A DNA stretch of 64,000 bases from JABDQW01 sp942492025 (GCA_942492025.1 CALODJ010000003.1:248001-312000), one strand, 5' to 3'. Shown: positions 15,548 to 25,499, numbered from the stretch's first letter. Notes: generated by a model from the letters alone, not told the origin. Program-made: numbers and translations.

Positions 15548-17308
15548 TCACATGCTCTCGGGTGCACTCACACCCAACAGGTCGAGACCGTTGCGGATAA
15601 CCTGGCTGGCTGCAGAGATCAGATTCAGGCGTGCGCTGCGTATCGCCTCATCTTCCACGATGAATTGATGGGCATTGTAATAAGTGTGAAACTGGTTGGC
15701 CAGTTCACGCAGGTAATGCACCAGCAAATGCGGTTCGGCATTGATCGCGGCTTTCTCCACCACCTCGGGATATTTTGCCAGCTGGACAGCGAGATCGGTT
15801 TCATGCGACTCCGTCAGCAGTTCAAGGTTTTCATTGCCGGTTTCGATATCGTGCGACAGGTTCTTCTCGCCCAGCTGTCGCAACACGCTGCATACACGTG
15901 CATGGGCATACTGGATGTAGTAAACAGGGTTGTCATTGCTTTGCGATTTGGCCAGATCCAGATCGAAATCCATATGTTGCTCACACTTGCGCATCACATA
16001 GAAAAAACGAGCGGCATCCTTGCCAACTTCTTCGCGTAATTCACGTAAGGTCACGAACGAGCCCGAACGCGTGGACATCTGTACCCGCTCACCGCCGCGA
16101 TAGAGAATCGCGAACTGGACCAGCAGGATTCCCAGCTTGTTTTCATCCTCGCCCAATGCATTGAGGGCTGCCTTGACACGAGGCACATAGCCGTGGTGGT
16201 CGGCACCCCAGATATTGATCACACGATGAAACCCGCGAGCAAATTTATCCATGTGATAGGCGATGTCAGACGCAAAGTAGGTGGCCTGGCCATTGTCACG
16301 GATGACGACACGGTCTTTCTCGTCGCCAAAGGAAGTCGAGCGGAACCAGAGCGCGCCCTCTTTCTGGTAGATATGTCCGGCATCCTGCAATTGCTGGACC
16401 GCTTTGTCGATCAGGTTCCTGTCCGCCAGGGTCTGTTCCGAATACCAGATGTCGTAGTGTACGCCGAAGGCTTCCAGGTCGTCTGCGATATCCGCGAGAA
16501 TGGTGTCTAACCCCGCTTCGAAAATAACACGGTAGCCATCAGCGCCGAGTAATTGTTTTGCGCGATGAATCAATGCATCAATGTGTGTTTCCTTGTCGCC
16601 ACCCTCCGCTTCATCAGGTGGAATATCTTCGCTAATCAGCCTCGGATCGTGTACATAAATACCGCCGTGTTGACGGACCAGCTCGGCGGCGATGTCGAGT
16701 ACATAGGCACCCTTGTAGCCGTTGACCGGAAACGGGACATCGACCTCAAGCTGCTGTAGATAACGCAACCACACGCTGACTGCAAGAATATCCATCTGCC
16801 GTCCGGCATCGTTGACATAGTATTCGCAGTCGACTTCACAACCGATTGCGCGCATCAGCGACGCAACCGTTGCACCATAGGCAGCGCCGCGGCCGTGGCC
16901 GACGTGTAACGGGCCGGTAGGATTGGCTGAGACAAATTCAATCTGTACTTTTTCGCCGTGACGGATTTGGCTGGTGCCGTAACGTTCGCCGCGTTCGAGA
17001 ATGGTACGAATGATGTCGAGAGTCGTTTGCTGGTGAATGAAGAAGTTGATGAATCCCGGGCCAGCAATCTCGACCTTGTGAACATGTTCATCAGCAGGCA
17101 GGGCCGTAATCAGTGCCTGTGCAAGCTCGCGCGGGTTCCTGCCAGCGGTTTTGGCCAGCATCAGTGCAACATTGCTGGCATAGTCGCCATGGGCAACATC
17201 GCGCGTTCGTGTTACCTGGATCCTGGGTTGCAGTGAAGTATCCAGTACACCTTGCTGTTTCAAACGGTTAATGGCCTGAGTAATCAGGTCTTCGATGTTG
17301 GTTTTCAA
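15548..17308 (-). CDS. argS: Arginyl-tRNA synthetase
   Basis: Class I synthetase charging tRNA-Arg. The protein has the N-terminal Arg-S additional domain, the HIGH-type motif ANPTGPLHVGHGRGAAYG, and the MSK-type loop VQMSTRSGSFVTL. The C-terminal DALR anticodon-binding domain ends LDLLGVSAPESM. The TTG at 17308 gives 586 residues, the usual family length, beginning (M)KTNIEDLITQAI. An in-frame ATG at 17392 would add an unusual 28-residue extension. priA ends immediately upstream and the SPOR gene follows. Confidence 0.95.
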   Translation of the reverse strand: MKTNIEDLITQAINRLKQQGVLDTSLQPRIQVTRTRDVAHGDYASNVALMLAKTAGRNPRELAQALITALPADEHVHKVEIAGPGFINFFIHQQTTLDIIRTILERGERYGTSQIRHGEKVQIEFVSANPTGPLHVGHGRGAAYGATVASLMRAIGCEVDCEYYVNDAGRQMDILAVSVWLRYLQQLEVDVPFPVNGYKGAYVLDIAAELVRQHGGIYVHDPRLISEDIPPDEAEGGDKETHIDALIHRAKQLLGADGYRVIFEAGLDTILADIADDLEAFGVHYDIWYSEQTLADRNLIDKAVQQLQDAGHIYQKEGALWFRSTSFGDEKDRVVIRDNGQATYFASDIAYHMDKFARGFHRVINIWGADHHGYVPRVKAALNALGEDENKLGILLVQFAILYRGGERVQMSTRSGSFVTLRELREEVGKDAARFFYVMRKCEQHMDFDLDLAKSQSNDNPVYYIQYAHARVCSVLRQLGEKNLSHDIETGNENLELLTESHETDLAVQLAKYPEVVEKAAINAEPHLLVHYLRELANQFHTYYNAHQFIVEDEAIRSARLNLISAASQVIRNGLDLLGVSAPESM

Positions 17309-17394
17309 AATGATCAGTGCGTAACAGTGTAGAATTTTGCTGCGCGATTTTACACGCATATGGTGGTGAATAGCGAATAGTAAACCATGCACTC

Positions 17395-19617
17395 TCAGTA
17401 GGTGTCATAGGGATCAACATCGAGCGACCAGCGCACCGTGTTACCGGTTCTTAGCTGCGTCAGTGATCGTACCCAGGGTTGTAGTGCCTGGTGCAGCGCC
17501 TTTCTTTGCGTCGATTGCAGAACCAGTTGAAAGCGATAGCGACCGGCGCGCTTTTCCATCGGTGCCGGTAGCGGCCCAAATATGTCGATGGCTTTATTAT
17601 CGCCCAGACACTCGCGTGCCGATTGCATGAAAGCCGTCCCGGCCTCGGCCTTGACCGCTTCGCAACGCAACAGTGCAAGATGGCGGTAAGGTGGAAAACC
17701 GGCCTGTTCACGTTCAGCCAATGCCGCGTGCGCGAAGCCGTCGTAACCCTGGTGTAACAGTGTCTGCAATAAGGGGTGATCCGGGTGATGTGTCTGTATC
17801 AAAACCTCGCCGGGTTTCTCCGCGCGTCCTGCACGGCCGGCAACCTGGGTAATGAGCTGTGCCAGATGTTCCGCGGCACGAAAGTCGCCGCTGTATAAAC
17901 CCTGGTCGGTGTCAAGCACCGCGACCAGGGTGACATTGGGGAAATCATGGCCCTTGGCCAGCATCTGCGTGCCCACGAGAATCTTTGCTTTACCGCTGCG
18001 TGCCTGCTCGAGTTTGTCGTGTAGCGATCCTTTGCGTCTGGTGGTGTCTCGGTCGATACGTTCGATACAGGTCTCCGGGTACAGTGACTTCAGGTATTGT
18101 TCGATGCGTTCGGTACCGGCACCTATCGAGATTAATTCAGTGCTGCCACAATCGGAACAGGCCGATGGTGCCGGCGCTTCTGCGCCGCAGTGGTGGCATC
18201 TGAGCAGCTGTTTACTTCTGTGATAGGTCATGTGCGCATCGCATCGCCGGCACGATGTGGTCCAGCCGCATTCGTGGCACATCAACAACGGTGAATAACC
18301 ACGCCGGTTCAAAAAGACCAATACCTGCCCATCGTTGTTCAGATGTTTGTCGAGGGTTTGAAGCAGTTTCGGTGATAAGCCATGCTGCAGTTTCTGCCGG
18401 CACAGGTTCAACAGTTCAATGCGCGGAGACTGACTGTTACGCGCACGCTGTTTCAGGGTGTGCAGTTGGTAACGCCCGGTATAACAGTTGTACAGGCTTT
18501 CCAGCGAAGGTGTGGCCGAGCCGAGAATGATCGGGATATCGGCCTGTCGTGCGCGCACGATCGCGAGGTCGCGGGCATTGTAACGGAAGCCGTCCTGTTG
18601 CTTGTAGGAGCCATCGTGCTCTTCATCAACAATGATCAGGCCGAGTTGCGGCATTGGGGTAAACACGGCTGAACGTGTACCAATGACCAGTTGCGCCTCA
18701 TTGTGCGCAGCCGTGCTCCAGGCGCACAAACGTTCGCTGTCGTTGAGTCCGGAATGCAAAGCGGCTGTGCGTACCCCCAGCCTTGTGCTGAAGCGTTCAG
18801 TCAGCTGTGGCGTCAAACTGATTTCCGGTACGAGCACCAGGACCTGCTTCTGCTCTGCAATAAGCTGTTGCGCCAGTATGATATACAGCTCCGTTTTACC
18901 GCTTCCTGTGACGCCGTGTACAAGATGTGACTGGTAACCGGCAGCCTGTTTGCTGATGGCATCGACGATGGCTTGTTGCTGCGTGTTCAGTTTCGGCCCC
19001 GGTTCAGCTGCAGCTACAGGATCGGCTAAACAGGGGCGATCGCTTTTGATAACCAGGCCTTTGCTGAGCAGTGTTTTCATTGTCGGACGCCAGTTTTCCA
19101 TACGCTGATTCAGTTGTTCGTCAGTCAAACCTTGTTCATGTTGCTGTAGCAATGTGAACAGCTGTTGCTGCCTGGGCGCGCGTTTGAATGGTGCCTGTGC
19201 CGGTGGTTGTGTCGTGCAGGCTTGCCACAAAGTCTGTCCCTTGGTCGATGGCGCCTTGCCCTGGCGTAACAGAGCAGGCATCGCAGTATGGATCACTTCG
19301 CCCAGCGGATACTGGTAATACGCCGCCGCCCACTTCAACAGTTTCAGCAGCTCAGCAGGCAATACCGGATCAACATCCAGTGTCGCCTGCACCGCTTTCA
19401 GTTTGTTTGCGGGTACCTCAGTGTGGTCTGAATGACCGAGAATAACGCCGATCTGAGAGCGGCGGCCAAAGGGGACCCGGACACGACTGCCTGGATGCAG
19501 CGTATTATCTCCAGTCCCTTGCGGTGACAGGTAGTCAAACGACGAATACAGGGGGGCTGGAACAGCGACTTGAAGAATTCTACCGGGCGTTTTTTTATTG
19601 GGCTTGGAGTGTTGCAT
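17395..19617 (-). CDS. priA: Primosomal protein N' (replication restart helicase)
   Basis: PriA recognises stalled or repaired forks and reloads the replisome. The 740-residue protein shows the N-terminal 3'BD, Walker A GVTGSGKTELY, the DEEH box VDEEHDGSYKQ, and motif VI near VAGRAGRAEKPGEV. The zinc-binding insertion has paired cysteines (CHECGWTTSCRRCDAHMTYH, then CHHCGAEAPAPSACSDCGS). It is transcribed towards argS. The large AT-rich block with DnaA-box-like sites lies just upstream. Confidence 0.97.
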   Translation of the reverse strand: MQHSKPNKKTPGRILQVAVPAPLYSSFDYLSPQGTGDNTLHPGSRVRVPFGRRSQIGVILGHSDHTEVPANKLKAVQATLDVDPVLPAELLKLLKWAAAYYQYPLGEVIHTAMPALLRQGKAPSTKGQTLWQACTTQPPAQAPFKRAPRQQQLFTLLQQHEQGLTDEQLNQRMENWRPTMKTLLSKGLVIKSDRPCLADPVAAAEPGPKLNTQQQAIVDAISKQAAGYQSHLVHGVTGSGKTELYIILAQQLIAEQKQVLVLVPEISLTPQLTERFSTRLGVRTAALHSGLNDSERLCAWSTAAHNEAQLVIGTRSAVFTPMPQLGLIIVDEEHDGSYKQQDGFRYNARDLAIVRARQADIPIILGSATPSLESLYNCYTGRYQLHTLKQRARNSQSPRIELLNLCRQKLQHGLSPKLLQTLDKHLNNDGQVLVFLNRRGYSPLLMCHECGWTTSCRRCDAHMTYHRSKQLLRCHHCGAEAPAPSACSDCGSTELISIGAGTERIEQYLKSLYPETCIERIDRDTTRRKGSLHDKLEQARSGKAKILVGTQMLAKGHDFPNVTLVAVLDTDQGLYSGDFRAAEHLAQLITQVAGRAGRAEKPGEVLIQTHHPDHPLLQTLLHQGYDGFAHAALAEREQAGFPPYRHLALLRCEAVKAEAGTAFMQSARECLGDNKAIDIFGPLPAPMEKRAGRYRFQLVLQSTQRKALHQALQPWVRSLTQLRTGNTVRWSLDVDPYDTY

Positions 19618-19711
19618 GCAGGCGCACTATAGCCGATTTTTCCCGCTGACAGGTTCATGAATCGTCACCGTTTGTGAATCATACTAAGAGAGGGTCGTAT
19701 ACCATCGCTGT

Positions 19712-20061
19712 TTGTCCACAAGTTCTGTGGATAACTCTGTGGAAAAAACTTTATCAAATCGGTACATGCCGGTGTGGCAAGCCGCTTGTCATAATATGGT
19801 CATAATTTAACCAGAGAAATAAATCTATAAAATACAATCAGTTGTAAGCTAAGGCTCTATTATTATAGGGTTAAATTGTATTTTCGCAGTATTTGATTTT
19901 TTTTGAAAAATGTGTTGTGTATAACCCCCGTCAGATTCGCACCCTCAAGCCCCAAGTTGGACAATATTCTTCACAATATTTATATAAAAACCACCTAACT
20001 TGTTAATTTAGGGAGTAAAACTGGCGTTGCGCACATTTTCTGTGGATATCTCTGTGGAAAA
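19712..20061. promoter_or_regulatory. AT-rich block with DnaA-box-like cluster
   Basis: The 740-bp gene-free stretch 19618-20359 contains two perfect DnaA boxes on the minus strand: TGTGGATAA (19726-19734) and TGTGTATAA (19916-19924). Four one-mismatch boxes lie at 19712-19720, 19738-19746, 20041-20049 and 20053-20061. The segment TGTGGATAACTCTGTGG plus AAAA occurs at 19726 and again, with one change, at 20041. Between them lie AT-rich tracts that could unwind. Origin activity or DnaA-dependent control is possible but not shown. Confidence 0.5.
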
Positions 20062-20359
20062 CAGTTTTGTGCAGTCAGGAAGTACCAGCAAAACAACGTA
20101 AAAGGTGCTTATGGTTAAAAACTGACCAGTGATGGCGGGGGCAATAATAACAATAAGTTAGTACGTGTATATTGGGAAATTGGACTGTATTGAGGGTGTC
20201 GTAGTGGAATGAATGGAAGCCTGCGAGTTGATTAGAATATGTTAATTTGCTTGTGGTTAACGCCAGTATGGTTCGAGCCGGACCAGACCACTGTCTGTCT
20301 TGGTGCTTGCGCTGGATTCGGTTAGGCTTTGCGACCTGGTTTGAACGGGTTTATTTATC

Positions 20360-21235
20360 ATGGACATCTGGCAACATCTCGAACAACAAATCGAACGGGC
20401 ATCAGGCCGTCGTTTCCATATTCACAACAATCGGAGCGTGGGTGGCGGGTGTATCAATTCAGCATTCAAGGTCACTGACAATGAGCAAAGCTATTTCATC
20501 AAGACCAACAGCGCCAGCTATGCGTATATGTTTGAAGCCGAGGCAGAAGCCTTGCAGGAGATGGCTGCATCGGGAACCGTGCGTGTACCCGAACCCGTGT
20601 GTTATGGCCAGTTTGGTGGCCAGTGCTATGTCGTCATGGAGTACCTTGAACTTGGCGGCAGTGCGGATATGGCGGCTTTTGGTCGACGGTTTGCAGCAAT
20701 GCACAAGGTCACCAAGGACAATTTTGGCTGGCGTATCGACAATACCATCGGTTCGACGCCGCAGCCAAATACCCCAACAGGCGACTGGATCGAATTCTGG
20801 CGCGAGCGGCGCCTCGGTTTTCAGCTAAAGACGGCTGCTGGCAACGGCTATGGTGGTGAATTGCAGCGGCTTGGAGAGCGCCTGCTCGCTGATATGCCGG
20901 CTCTGTTCGTCAACCATATAGCTCAGGCGTCGATGCTGCATGGTGATCTCTGGAGCGGTAACTACGGCGCGTTGCGCGATGGCACGCCGGTGATTTTTGA
21001 TCCCGCTTTTTACTATGGCGACCGTGAAGCCGATCTGGCCATGACAAGCCTGTTCGGCGGTTTTGGTGGACGGTTTTACGCTGCCTATGAAGAAGCCTGG
21101 CCGCTGGATGAGGGTTATGACGTGCGCAAGACCTTTTACAACCTCTATCACATCATCAATCACCTCAACCTGTTTGGTGGCGGCTACCACGGCCAGGCGG
21201 TTGGCATGATGCAGCAGGTGTTGTCCGTGCTGTAG
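20360..21235 (+). CDS. Fructosamine kinase-family protein
   Basis: The 291-residue protein fits the fructosamine-3-kinase/YniA family, which phosphorylates sugar adducts on glycated proteins or ribulosamines. The N-terminal block SVGGGCINSAFKVTDNEQSYF is the nucleotide loop. The catalytic loop is MLHGDLWSGNYG, and the metal-binding Asp lies in VIFDPAFYYGDREADLAM. The gene is transcribed alone. Its stop TAG opens a decayed MITE terminus (TAGCCTGCATTTCTCACC). Confidence 0.92.
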   Translation: MDIWQHLEQQIERASGRRFHIHNNRSVGGGCINSAFKVTDNEQSYFIKTNSASYAYMFEAEAEALQEMAASGTVRVPEPVCYGQFGGQCYVVMEYLELGGSADMAAFGRRFAAMHKVTKDNFGWRIDNTIGSTPQPNTPTGDWIEFWRERRLGFQLKTAAGNGYGGELQRLGERLLADMPALFVNHIAQASMLHGDLWSGNYGALRDGTPVIFDPAFYYGDREADLAMTSLFGGFGGRFYAAYEEAWPLDEGYDVRKTFYNLYHIINHLNLFGGGYHGQAVGMMQQVLSVL

Positions 21236-21252
21236 CCTGCATTTCTCACCCT
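21233..21252 (+). repeat. Solo MITE terminus on the fructosamine kinase stop codon
   Basis: TAGCCTGCATTTCTCACC differs from the MITE terminus at one base. No other part of the element follows, so this is a solo or decayed end whose TAG is the gene's stop codon. Confidence 0.65.
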
Positions 21253-21336
21253 GGGACGATTCGCAACTTATGTTAATGCGCAAGTTACGACACATGAGTT
21301 GCCTGGCCAGGTCTGATGTGATTTTGTAAAAAATAA

Positions 21337-21350
21337 TTGATTAGAGTCAT
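21337..21350. promoter_or_regulatory. FNR/DNR-like site upstream of tetraheme cytochrome
   Basis: TTGAT-TAGA-GTCAT differs from the TTGAT-N4-GTCAA/ATCAA consensus at one position. It lies 60 bp before the cytochrome start, a plausible activator distance. Regulation is inferred. Confidence 0.4.
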
Positions 21351-21409
21351 TGAGACTCGATCATGAGCTGGTATATTGTGTCGGCTGTTACTATCCAAAG
21401 GGGAATGAA

Positions 21410-21817
21410 ATGCGTTTAAAAACATGCATAATAGCGGTGTTGTCATTGTTCTTGAGCAATGCCATCGCTGCGGAGCTAACGATTCCGCCAGAAAAATCCG
21501 TTGTAGAATTCAAGACAAAGCTGGGTGTGGTGACGTTTGCTCATCAAAAACACGCCGATCTGAAAATTACCGAGTGCAAAACCTGCCACCACAAGATTGA
21601 GCCAGCGGATACCGTGGTGAAGGGTTGTCACGAATGCCATAAGCCTCAGCCCAAAGGGAGTAAAGAGCCACCGCCGCCCGATCAGCCACCCTATGACAAA
21701 ACAGCCTTTCACACGCGTTGCATCGGCTGTCACGAGTACACGGTCGCGCAGGGTATGACAGCGGGTCCACAAAAGAAGAAGTGCAAACTCTGTCACATTA
21801 AACCGCCGAAACAATAA
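21410..21817 (+). CDS. Periplasmic tetraheme cytochrome c (class III-like)
   Basis: The 135-residue product has a signal peptide (MRLKTCIIAVLSLFLSNAIAA) and four CxxCH heme sites: CKTCH, CHECH, CIGCH and CKLCH. The spacing and the FAHQKHADL segment, which supplies early axial histidines, resemble cytochrome c3/c7-type proteins. It probably shuttles electrons in the periplasm. The MtrAB-like and octaheme genes nearby are likely partners. AAAGGGG lies 6-12 bp before the ATG at 21410. Confidence 0.88.
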   Translation: MRLKTCIIAVLSLFLSNAIAAELTIPPEKSVVEFKTKLGVVTFAHQKHADLKITECKTCHHKIEPADTVVKGCHECHKPQPKGSKEPPPPDQPPYDKTAFHTRCIGCHEYTVAQGMTAGPQKKKCKLCHIKPPKQ

Positions 21818-21940
21818 GCGGTGTCGAGGAGCGAGCGACCAGCGGCGAGTGATTCCTGCCTGTGGTTCTGGTCACTCGTTGCTTGCTGCTCGTCACCACA
21901 GAAAGAGTTACTCGCAAGCGGAGATCAAAAGCGATCATTG

Positions 21941-22062
21941 CTGTATGTGGTTACGTATTTCGTTGATGAAATAACGTGCATACATCGTAGGGTGCGCCGT
22001 GCGCACCGAAATCAGTGAAACACGTCCGATTGCTGCAGAGCGGTGCGCACGGCGCACCCTAC
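21941..22062 (-). repeat. REPIN, 76-bp type, with conserved 45-55 bp flank
   Basis: The doublet itself is 21987-22062 with a 34-bp spacer of the GAAATCA...ATTGCTGCAGAG type. The flank 21941-21986, read on the minus strand, matches the right flanks of the copies at 31630, 58249 and 60440 (TTATTTCATCAACGAAATAC core). This copy is therefore inverted relative to those three. Confidence 0.85.
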
Positions 22063-22102
22063 GTCACTGCCCTTTGCGCATAGAAGGTTGGGCTGGAGAG
22101 AG

Positions 22103-22148
22103 GAGATTGCCACGCCGCTGCCGCGGCTTGCAAAGCCGCGAGCATGAC
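22103..22148. repeat. GAGATTGC...GCGAGCATGAC interspersed repeat
   Basis: It resembles the widespread GTCATTGCGAGGAGC...GCAATCTC repeat; partial relatives lie at 23278-23312 and 30964-30998. It is followed by a MITE right-end remnant. Confidence 0.55.
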
Positions 22149-22190
22149 GGTTTGGGTGGATGCGCGTGTATGAATCCTCATCTCGCCCCC

Positions 22191-22210
22191 CGGTGAGAAA
22201 TGCGGGCTAG
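22191..22210 (+). repeat. Solo MITE right terminus
   Basis: CGGTGAGAAATGCGGGCTAG matches the right terminal repeat of the ~312-bp element. No complete element is attached. It lies 3 bp beyond the stop of the methyltransferase gene. Confidence 0.65.
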
Positions 22211-22213
22211 GGG

Positions 22214-23188
22214 CTATCGCTTTGCAACCAGCTTCCAGCCGAGATTTAGTGTTGTGCTTGTATCAGCTTCGTGGAGAAAATTGCCCTTCTCAACAAGGCT
22301 GAATCCCTCTTTCTCGACCTGTTTGATCAGTTTATCGTACTGCTCGCGTGACAGTGCTGCCTGTTTTAGCTCGTTATAGCGTTTTAGCGTGCCTTCGAGC
22401 AGGCGGCGACGTTGCTGAATCAATTGTCTCCGCTTTGTGGACTGGATCGGTTGTCCTTTGGCGAAGAGGCGGTTTGTGCCCGCGATGTGTTTCTTTAGAA
22501 ACGCTTTAAGCGGTGGAGGAAAACGCTCGATAGACTGGGTGATTTGCCGCAGGCTAAGCACGGACTTGTGGAATTTGGGATCTGCCTGCAGCTTCTGAAT
22601 GGTCTTCCTTTTGTTCTGGATCTTGTCCATACGTAACATAACATCGTAATAGCCGCCAGACATTAAAAGAAACTCGATGCCTTCTGCTGTATTTTTCATG
22701 GTAGTGAGCACCGAAGACATCTCATCATGCAGAATGAAGGCCAGCCCGGCCTTCGGTTTGAGCACACGCCCCAGTTCCGGCAGTACACGTTCCGTCATCG
22801 CGTACTCTATACCATACTGGCTGATGGCGAGATCGACAGAGTCGGTTTCGAGCGGCATCGCCTCGATGGAACACTCGCCCAGAAAGGAGACATTCGGGTG
22901 ATCGCTCCTGTTTTTATCCAGCGTTGCGAACGGATCGATGACCGCCAGATCGATGCCGCAGATTGCTGTCGTTGGTTCCGGGTGATTCAGGATCTCATCG
23001 GCAATCCAGGTCAGGGCACCGTTACCACAGCCCAGGTCGATGATTTGGTCAACCGGCTCAGAGAGAACAGTACGCCAGAACGCCATGAACTCGGCGTCGT
23101 AATTCTCGGTTTTTCCATAAAAAGCCGTGAGTGAGCCGCTCGCCCAGAACTGGGACCACGAAGTCTCATTGGAGGCGTCTACCGTCAT
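22214..23188 (-). CDS. Class I SAM-dependent methyltransferase
   Basis: The 324-residue protein carries SAM motif I, QIIDLGCGNGALTWIADE (about residues 50-67), followed by ICGIDLAVIDPF and the acidic/hydrophobic motif SVDLAISQYGIEY. The remaining C-terminal half is helical and rich in Lys and Gln. The substrate is not evident. It lies downstream of the mtrB-like gene on the same strand, 175 bp away, and may not share its operon. Confidence 0.82.
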   Translation of the reverse strand: MTVDASNETSWSQFWASGSLTAFYGKTENYDAEFMAFWRTVLSEPVDQIIDLGCGNGALTWIADEILNHPEPTTAICGIDLAVIDPFATLDKNRSDHPNVSFLGECSIEAMPLETDSVDLAISQYGIEYAMTERVLPELGRVLKPKAGLAFILHDEMSSVLTTMKNTAEGIEFLLMSGGYYDVMLRMDKIQNKRKTIQKLQADPKFHKSVLSLRQITQSIERFPPPLKAFLKKHIAGTNRLFAKGQPIQSTKRRQLIQQRRRLLEGTLKRYNELKQAALSREQYDKLIKQVEKEGFSLVEKGNFLHEADTSTTLNLGWKLVAKR

Positions 23189-23363
23189 AACTCTACCCTC
23201 ATCAACACTGACAATCCCTTCTCACGTCGGGCCTAACTAAAGCTCTTTGCCCAGATTGAACGGTTAGCTAACATGAGGAGATTGCCACGTCGCTATTGCG
23301 ACTCGCAAAGACACGCACTATTGTTCGGATGTGTATGCAGGCTTTACTGGCTTATCGCCTTAA

Positions 23364-25499
23364 TTAAAACCGGTAACTGGCCGATGCGGTGATCACGTGG
23401 ACGTCATAGTCCAGGGTTTGATTGCCAAATAACAGCGTGTTCTGAACCGCTGCGGGATCATACGGCGACCAGCCATCGATGGCCCAGTTGTCCTCGCTGT
23501 ACTTTTCGTACCAGTAGCTGAGTTTGTAGACCAGCTTTTCGCTGTGGTTGTAGTCGGTCCACAGTTTGATGCTGGTCAGGTCGGTGTTGTTGTCCGGATA
23601 CTGGCTTTCGGTACCTGGACTGATCAGATCTCGCATGTTGATCTTGCCGGTCGATTGGCTATAAACGATATCGGCGCCAATGTCCCAACGGCCGAGGCCG
23701 GACCATTCGGCGCCAATGCCGACCGTATCGAAAACATCTTCGAAATCAGCCTGCCAGTTAACGCCCGTTGGTGTAGCCGTTGCCGAGGGTGGGACACCTG
23801 GGCCCGGCGTCGCAGCGACTGTGACGGTCGCGCCGTTCTGGCTGGACTCGATGGTTTCGTAGGTGTAGTAACCGTAAGTCGAAATGTTGTCACGCACCTG
23901 ATAACTGAAATCCAGCGTCACCACGGGACGGGTGGCTTCAGTCAGGCCGACCACGGTGTTCTTGTAGTCTTCCTTGTTGTAGTCGGCGCGTGCGTGCAGG
24001 TACAGTCTTTCCGTCGCCATGTAATCGACTGCAGCGCCGACCATCGTGCGATCACGGTCAGCCAGATTGTACTTGCGCAAGGCGGGGTTGGTACCGGTTG
24101 GGATTACAAAATCGCTGCCGTCGCGGCTGCCGGCTTCGCCATAGAGTTCGACGTCCACGTGCGAGACCGGTTTGACCTTCCATTTGGCGAATAACGTGTT
24201 CTCTTCGGTCTTTGCGCGATGGGAGTTCTCCCGCTTCATCTGATTGTATTTGTAACCGCCGCGCAAACTGGTCAGGGCATTGAAGCGGTAGTTCGCATTG
24301 AGGTTGAAGCGGCTGTTCTCGTAGCTGTACGGCGCATTTTCGGCGGTCGCGGTCTGGCCCGAATCGATTATGACGTAATTATACGTAGAAACCGGTGTTT
24401 TGTTGTCGCGTTCGTTATAGCGCAATTCGGCATTGAGCCTCAGTCTGGTCAGCGGCACCGAGGACAGCTTCAGCTGCGCGGTGGTTAGCCAGGCTTCGCC
24501 ATCCAGTGAGCTGCGGGGCAGATCTGCCGTCGTCGAGTTCACGCTGTAGGGCAGAAAATCCTGGTTCTGGGTCATGCGTCCCGTGGATAAAACGCCGGTC
24601 AGGCGGCTTTTGTAGGGCATGTTATAGCCGGCATTCAGCGAAACTTGATGAAATTCGTTATCCGGCGCGAGTGACATTCTGCCGAAACTGGTGGTCGGCG
24701 CAAACGGGTTTTCCCAGGTTAAGGATTCGTTCGCGTTGTTGAACAGCGACGCATGATAGGCCAGTTCGAGCTGGCCGCTGTTAGCGGTGTAGAACAACTT
24801 GGCATTGACCTTGTCGGTTTCGTAGTCAACCGGCTGGGGCAGAAAGCTAATCGCACTGTTTCCGATAAGGCCGGTGCCGCCAGTACCCAGCACCGAGCCG
24901 GTGCTGTTGACGCCTTTCTTGGTCTCGTGGCTGGCATCGACATCGAACTGCCAGCGTTCTTTCGGAATAATACTCGCGCCGGCGCCGATGCGCTCACGCT
25001 TGGTTTTCAATTCAAACAGGTTCAGGTTCGCATCGAGATTGGTGTTGATGTCAAAGCCTGACGGCAGCGTCAGATTCGTGCCGCCGATGCCTTGATACGG
25101 TGTTCGCACGGTGTTGTCGATGTAGTTAGGCAATTCGTCCCACAGCAGGAAGACTTTATAGCGACCCTGCTTACCGCCCTCCAGACGAAGATAGCGGGAT
25201 TCCAGGCCGAGCCGGGTGCCGCGCACCTTGTAGAAACGACCGTCGTCAAAGAACCGCTTCGCATCGATGTCACCGACCAGGAACGCCCCGTTGCTTTGAA
25301 GGCCATTGTAGCGGCCAAACCGATAGGCGTCATCCGAAACATAGCCGATACCGAGGTCGATGTTGCTTTTTATCGGTTCGGAGATGTATTCGGCAGAGAC
25401 GGGCCCTTCTTCCTCTTCGGAGTTGAGATCGGCCAACGCATCCACGGCGACCAGCGTCGATGTAGTAACGGTAAAAACCAGCAGTATTTTCGTTTTCAT
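23364..25499 (-). CDS. MtrB/PioB-family outer-membrane porin of a decaheme conduit
   Basis: The 711-residue protein starts with a signal peptide (MKTKILLVFTVTTSTLVAVDALA). It shows alternating aromatic beta strands across its length, ends in an outer-membrane signature (DYDVHVITASASYRF), and fits the MtrB/PioB family length. The porin sheathes the decaheme partner across the outer membrane for extracellular electron transfer. It contains no cysteine at all and so lacks the CxxC of Shewanella MtrB, a trait I associate with PioB/MtoB-like iron-oxidiser homologs. The decaheme gene is 39 bp upstream. Confidence 0.9.
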   Translation of the reverse strand: MKTKILLVFTVTTSTLVAVDALADLNSEEEEGPVSAEYISEPIKSNIDLGIGYVSDDAYRFGRYNGLQSNGAFLVGDIDAKRFFDDGRFYKVRGTRLGLESRYLRLEGGKQGRYKVFLLWDELPNYIDNTVRTPYQGIGGTNLTLPSGFDINTNLDANLNLFELKTKRERIGAGASIIPKERWQFDVDASHETKKGVNSTGSVLGTGGTGLIGNSAISFLPQPVDYETDKVNAKLFYTANSGQLELAYHASLFNNANESLTWENPFAPTTSFGRMSLAPDNEFHQVSLNAGYNMPYKSRLTGVLSTGRMTQNQDFLPYSVNSTTADLPRSSLDGEAWLTTAQLKLSSVPLTRLRLNAELRYNERDNKTPVSTYNYVIIDSGQTATAENAPYSYENSRFNLNANYRFNALTSLRGGYKYNQMKRENSHRAKTEENTLFAKWKVKPVSHVDVELYGEAGSRDGSDFVIPTGTNPALRKYNLADRDRTMVGAAVDYMATERLYLHARADYNKEDYKNTVVGLTEATRPVVTLDFSYQVRDNISTYGYYTYETIESSQNGATVTVAATPGPGVPPSATATPTGVNWQADFEDVFDTVGIGAEWSGLGRWDIGADIVYSQSTGKINMRDLISPGTESQYPDNNTDLTSIKLWTDYNHSEKLVYKLSYWYEKYSEDNWAIDGWSPYDPAAVQNTLLFGNQTLDYDVHVITASASYRF

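Noticed and set aside
20247..20828. 193-residue ORF on the plus strand
   Set aside because: It overlaps the fructosamine kinase gene in another frame and shows no family features.
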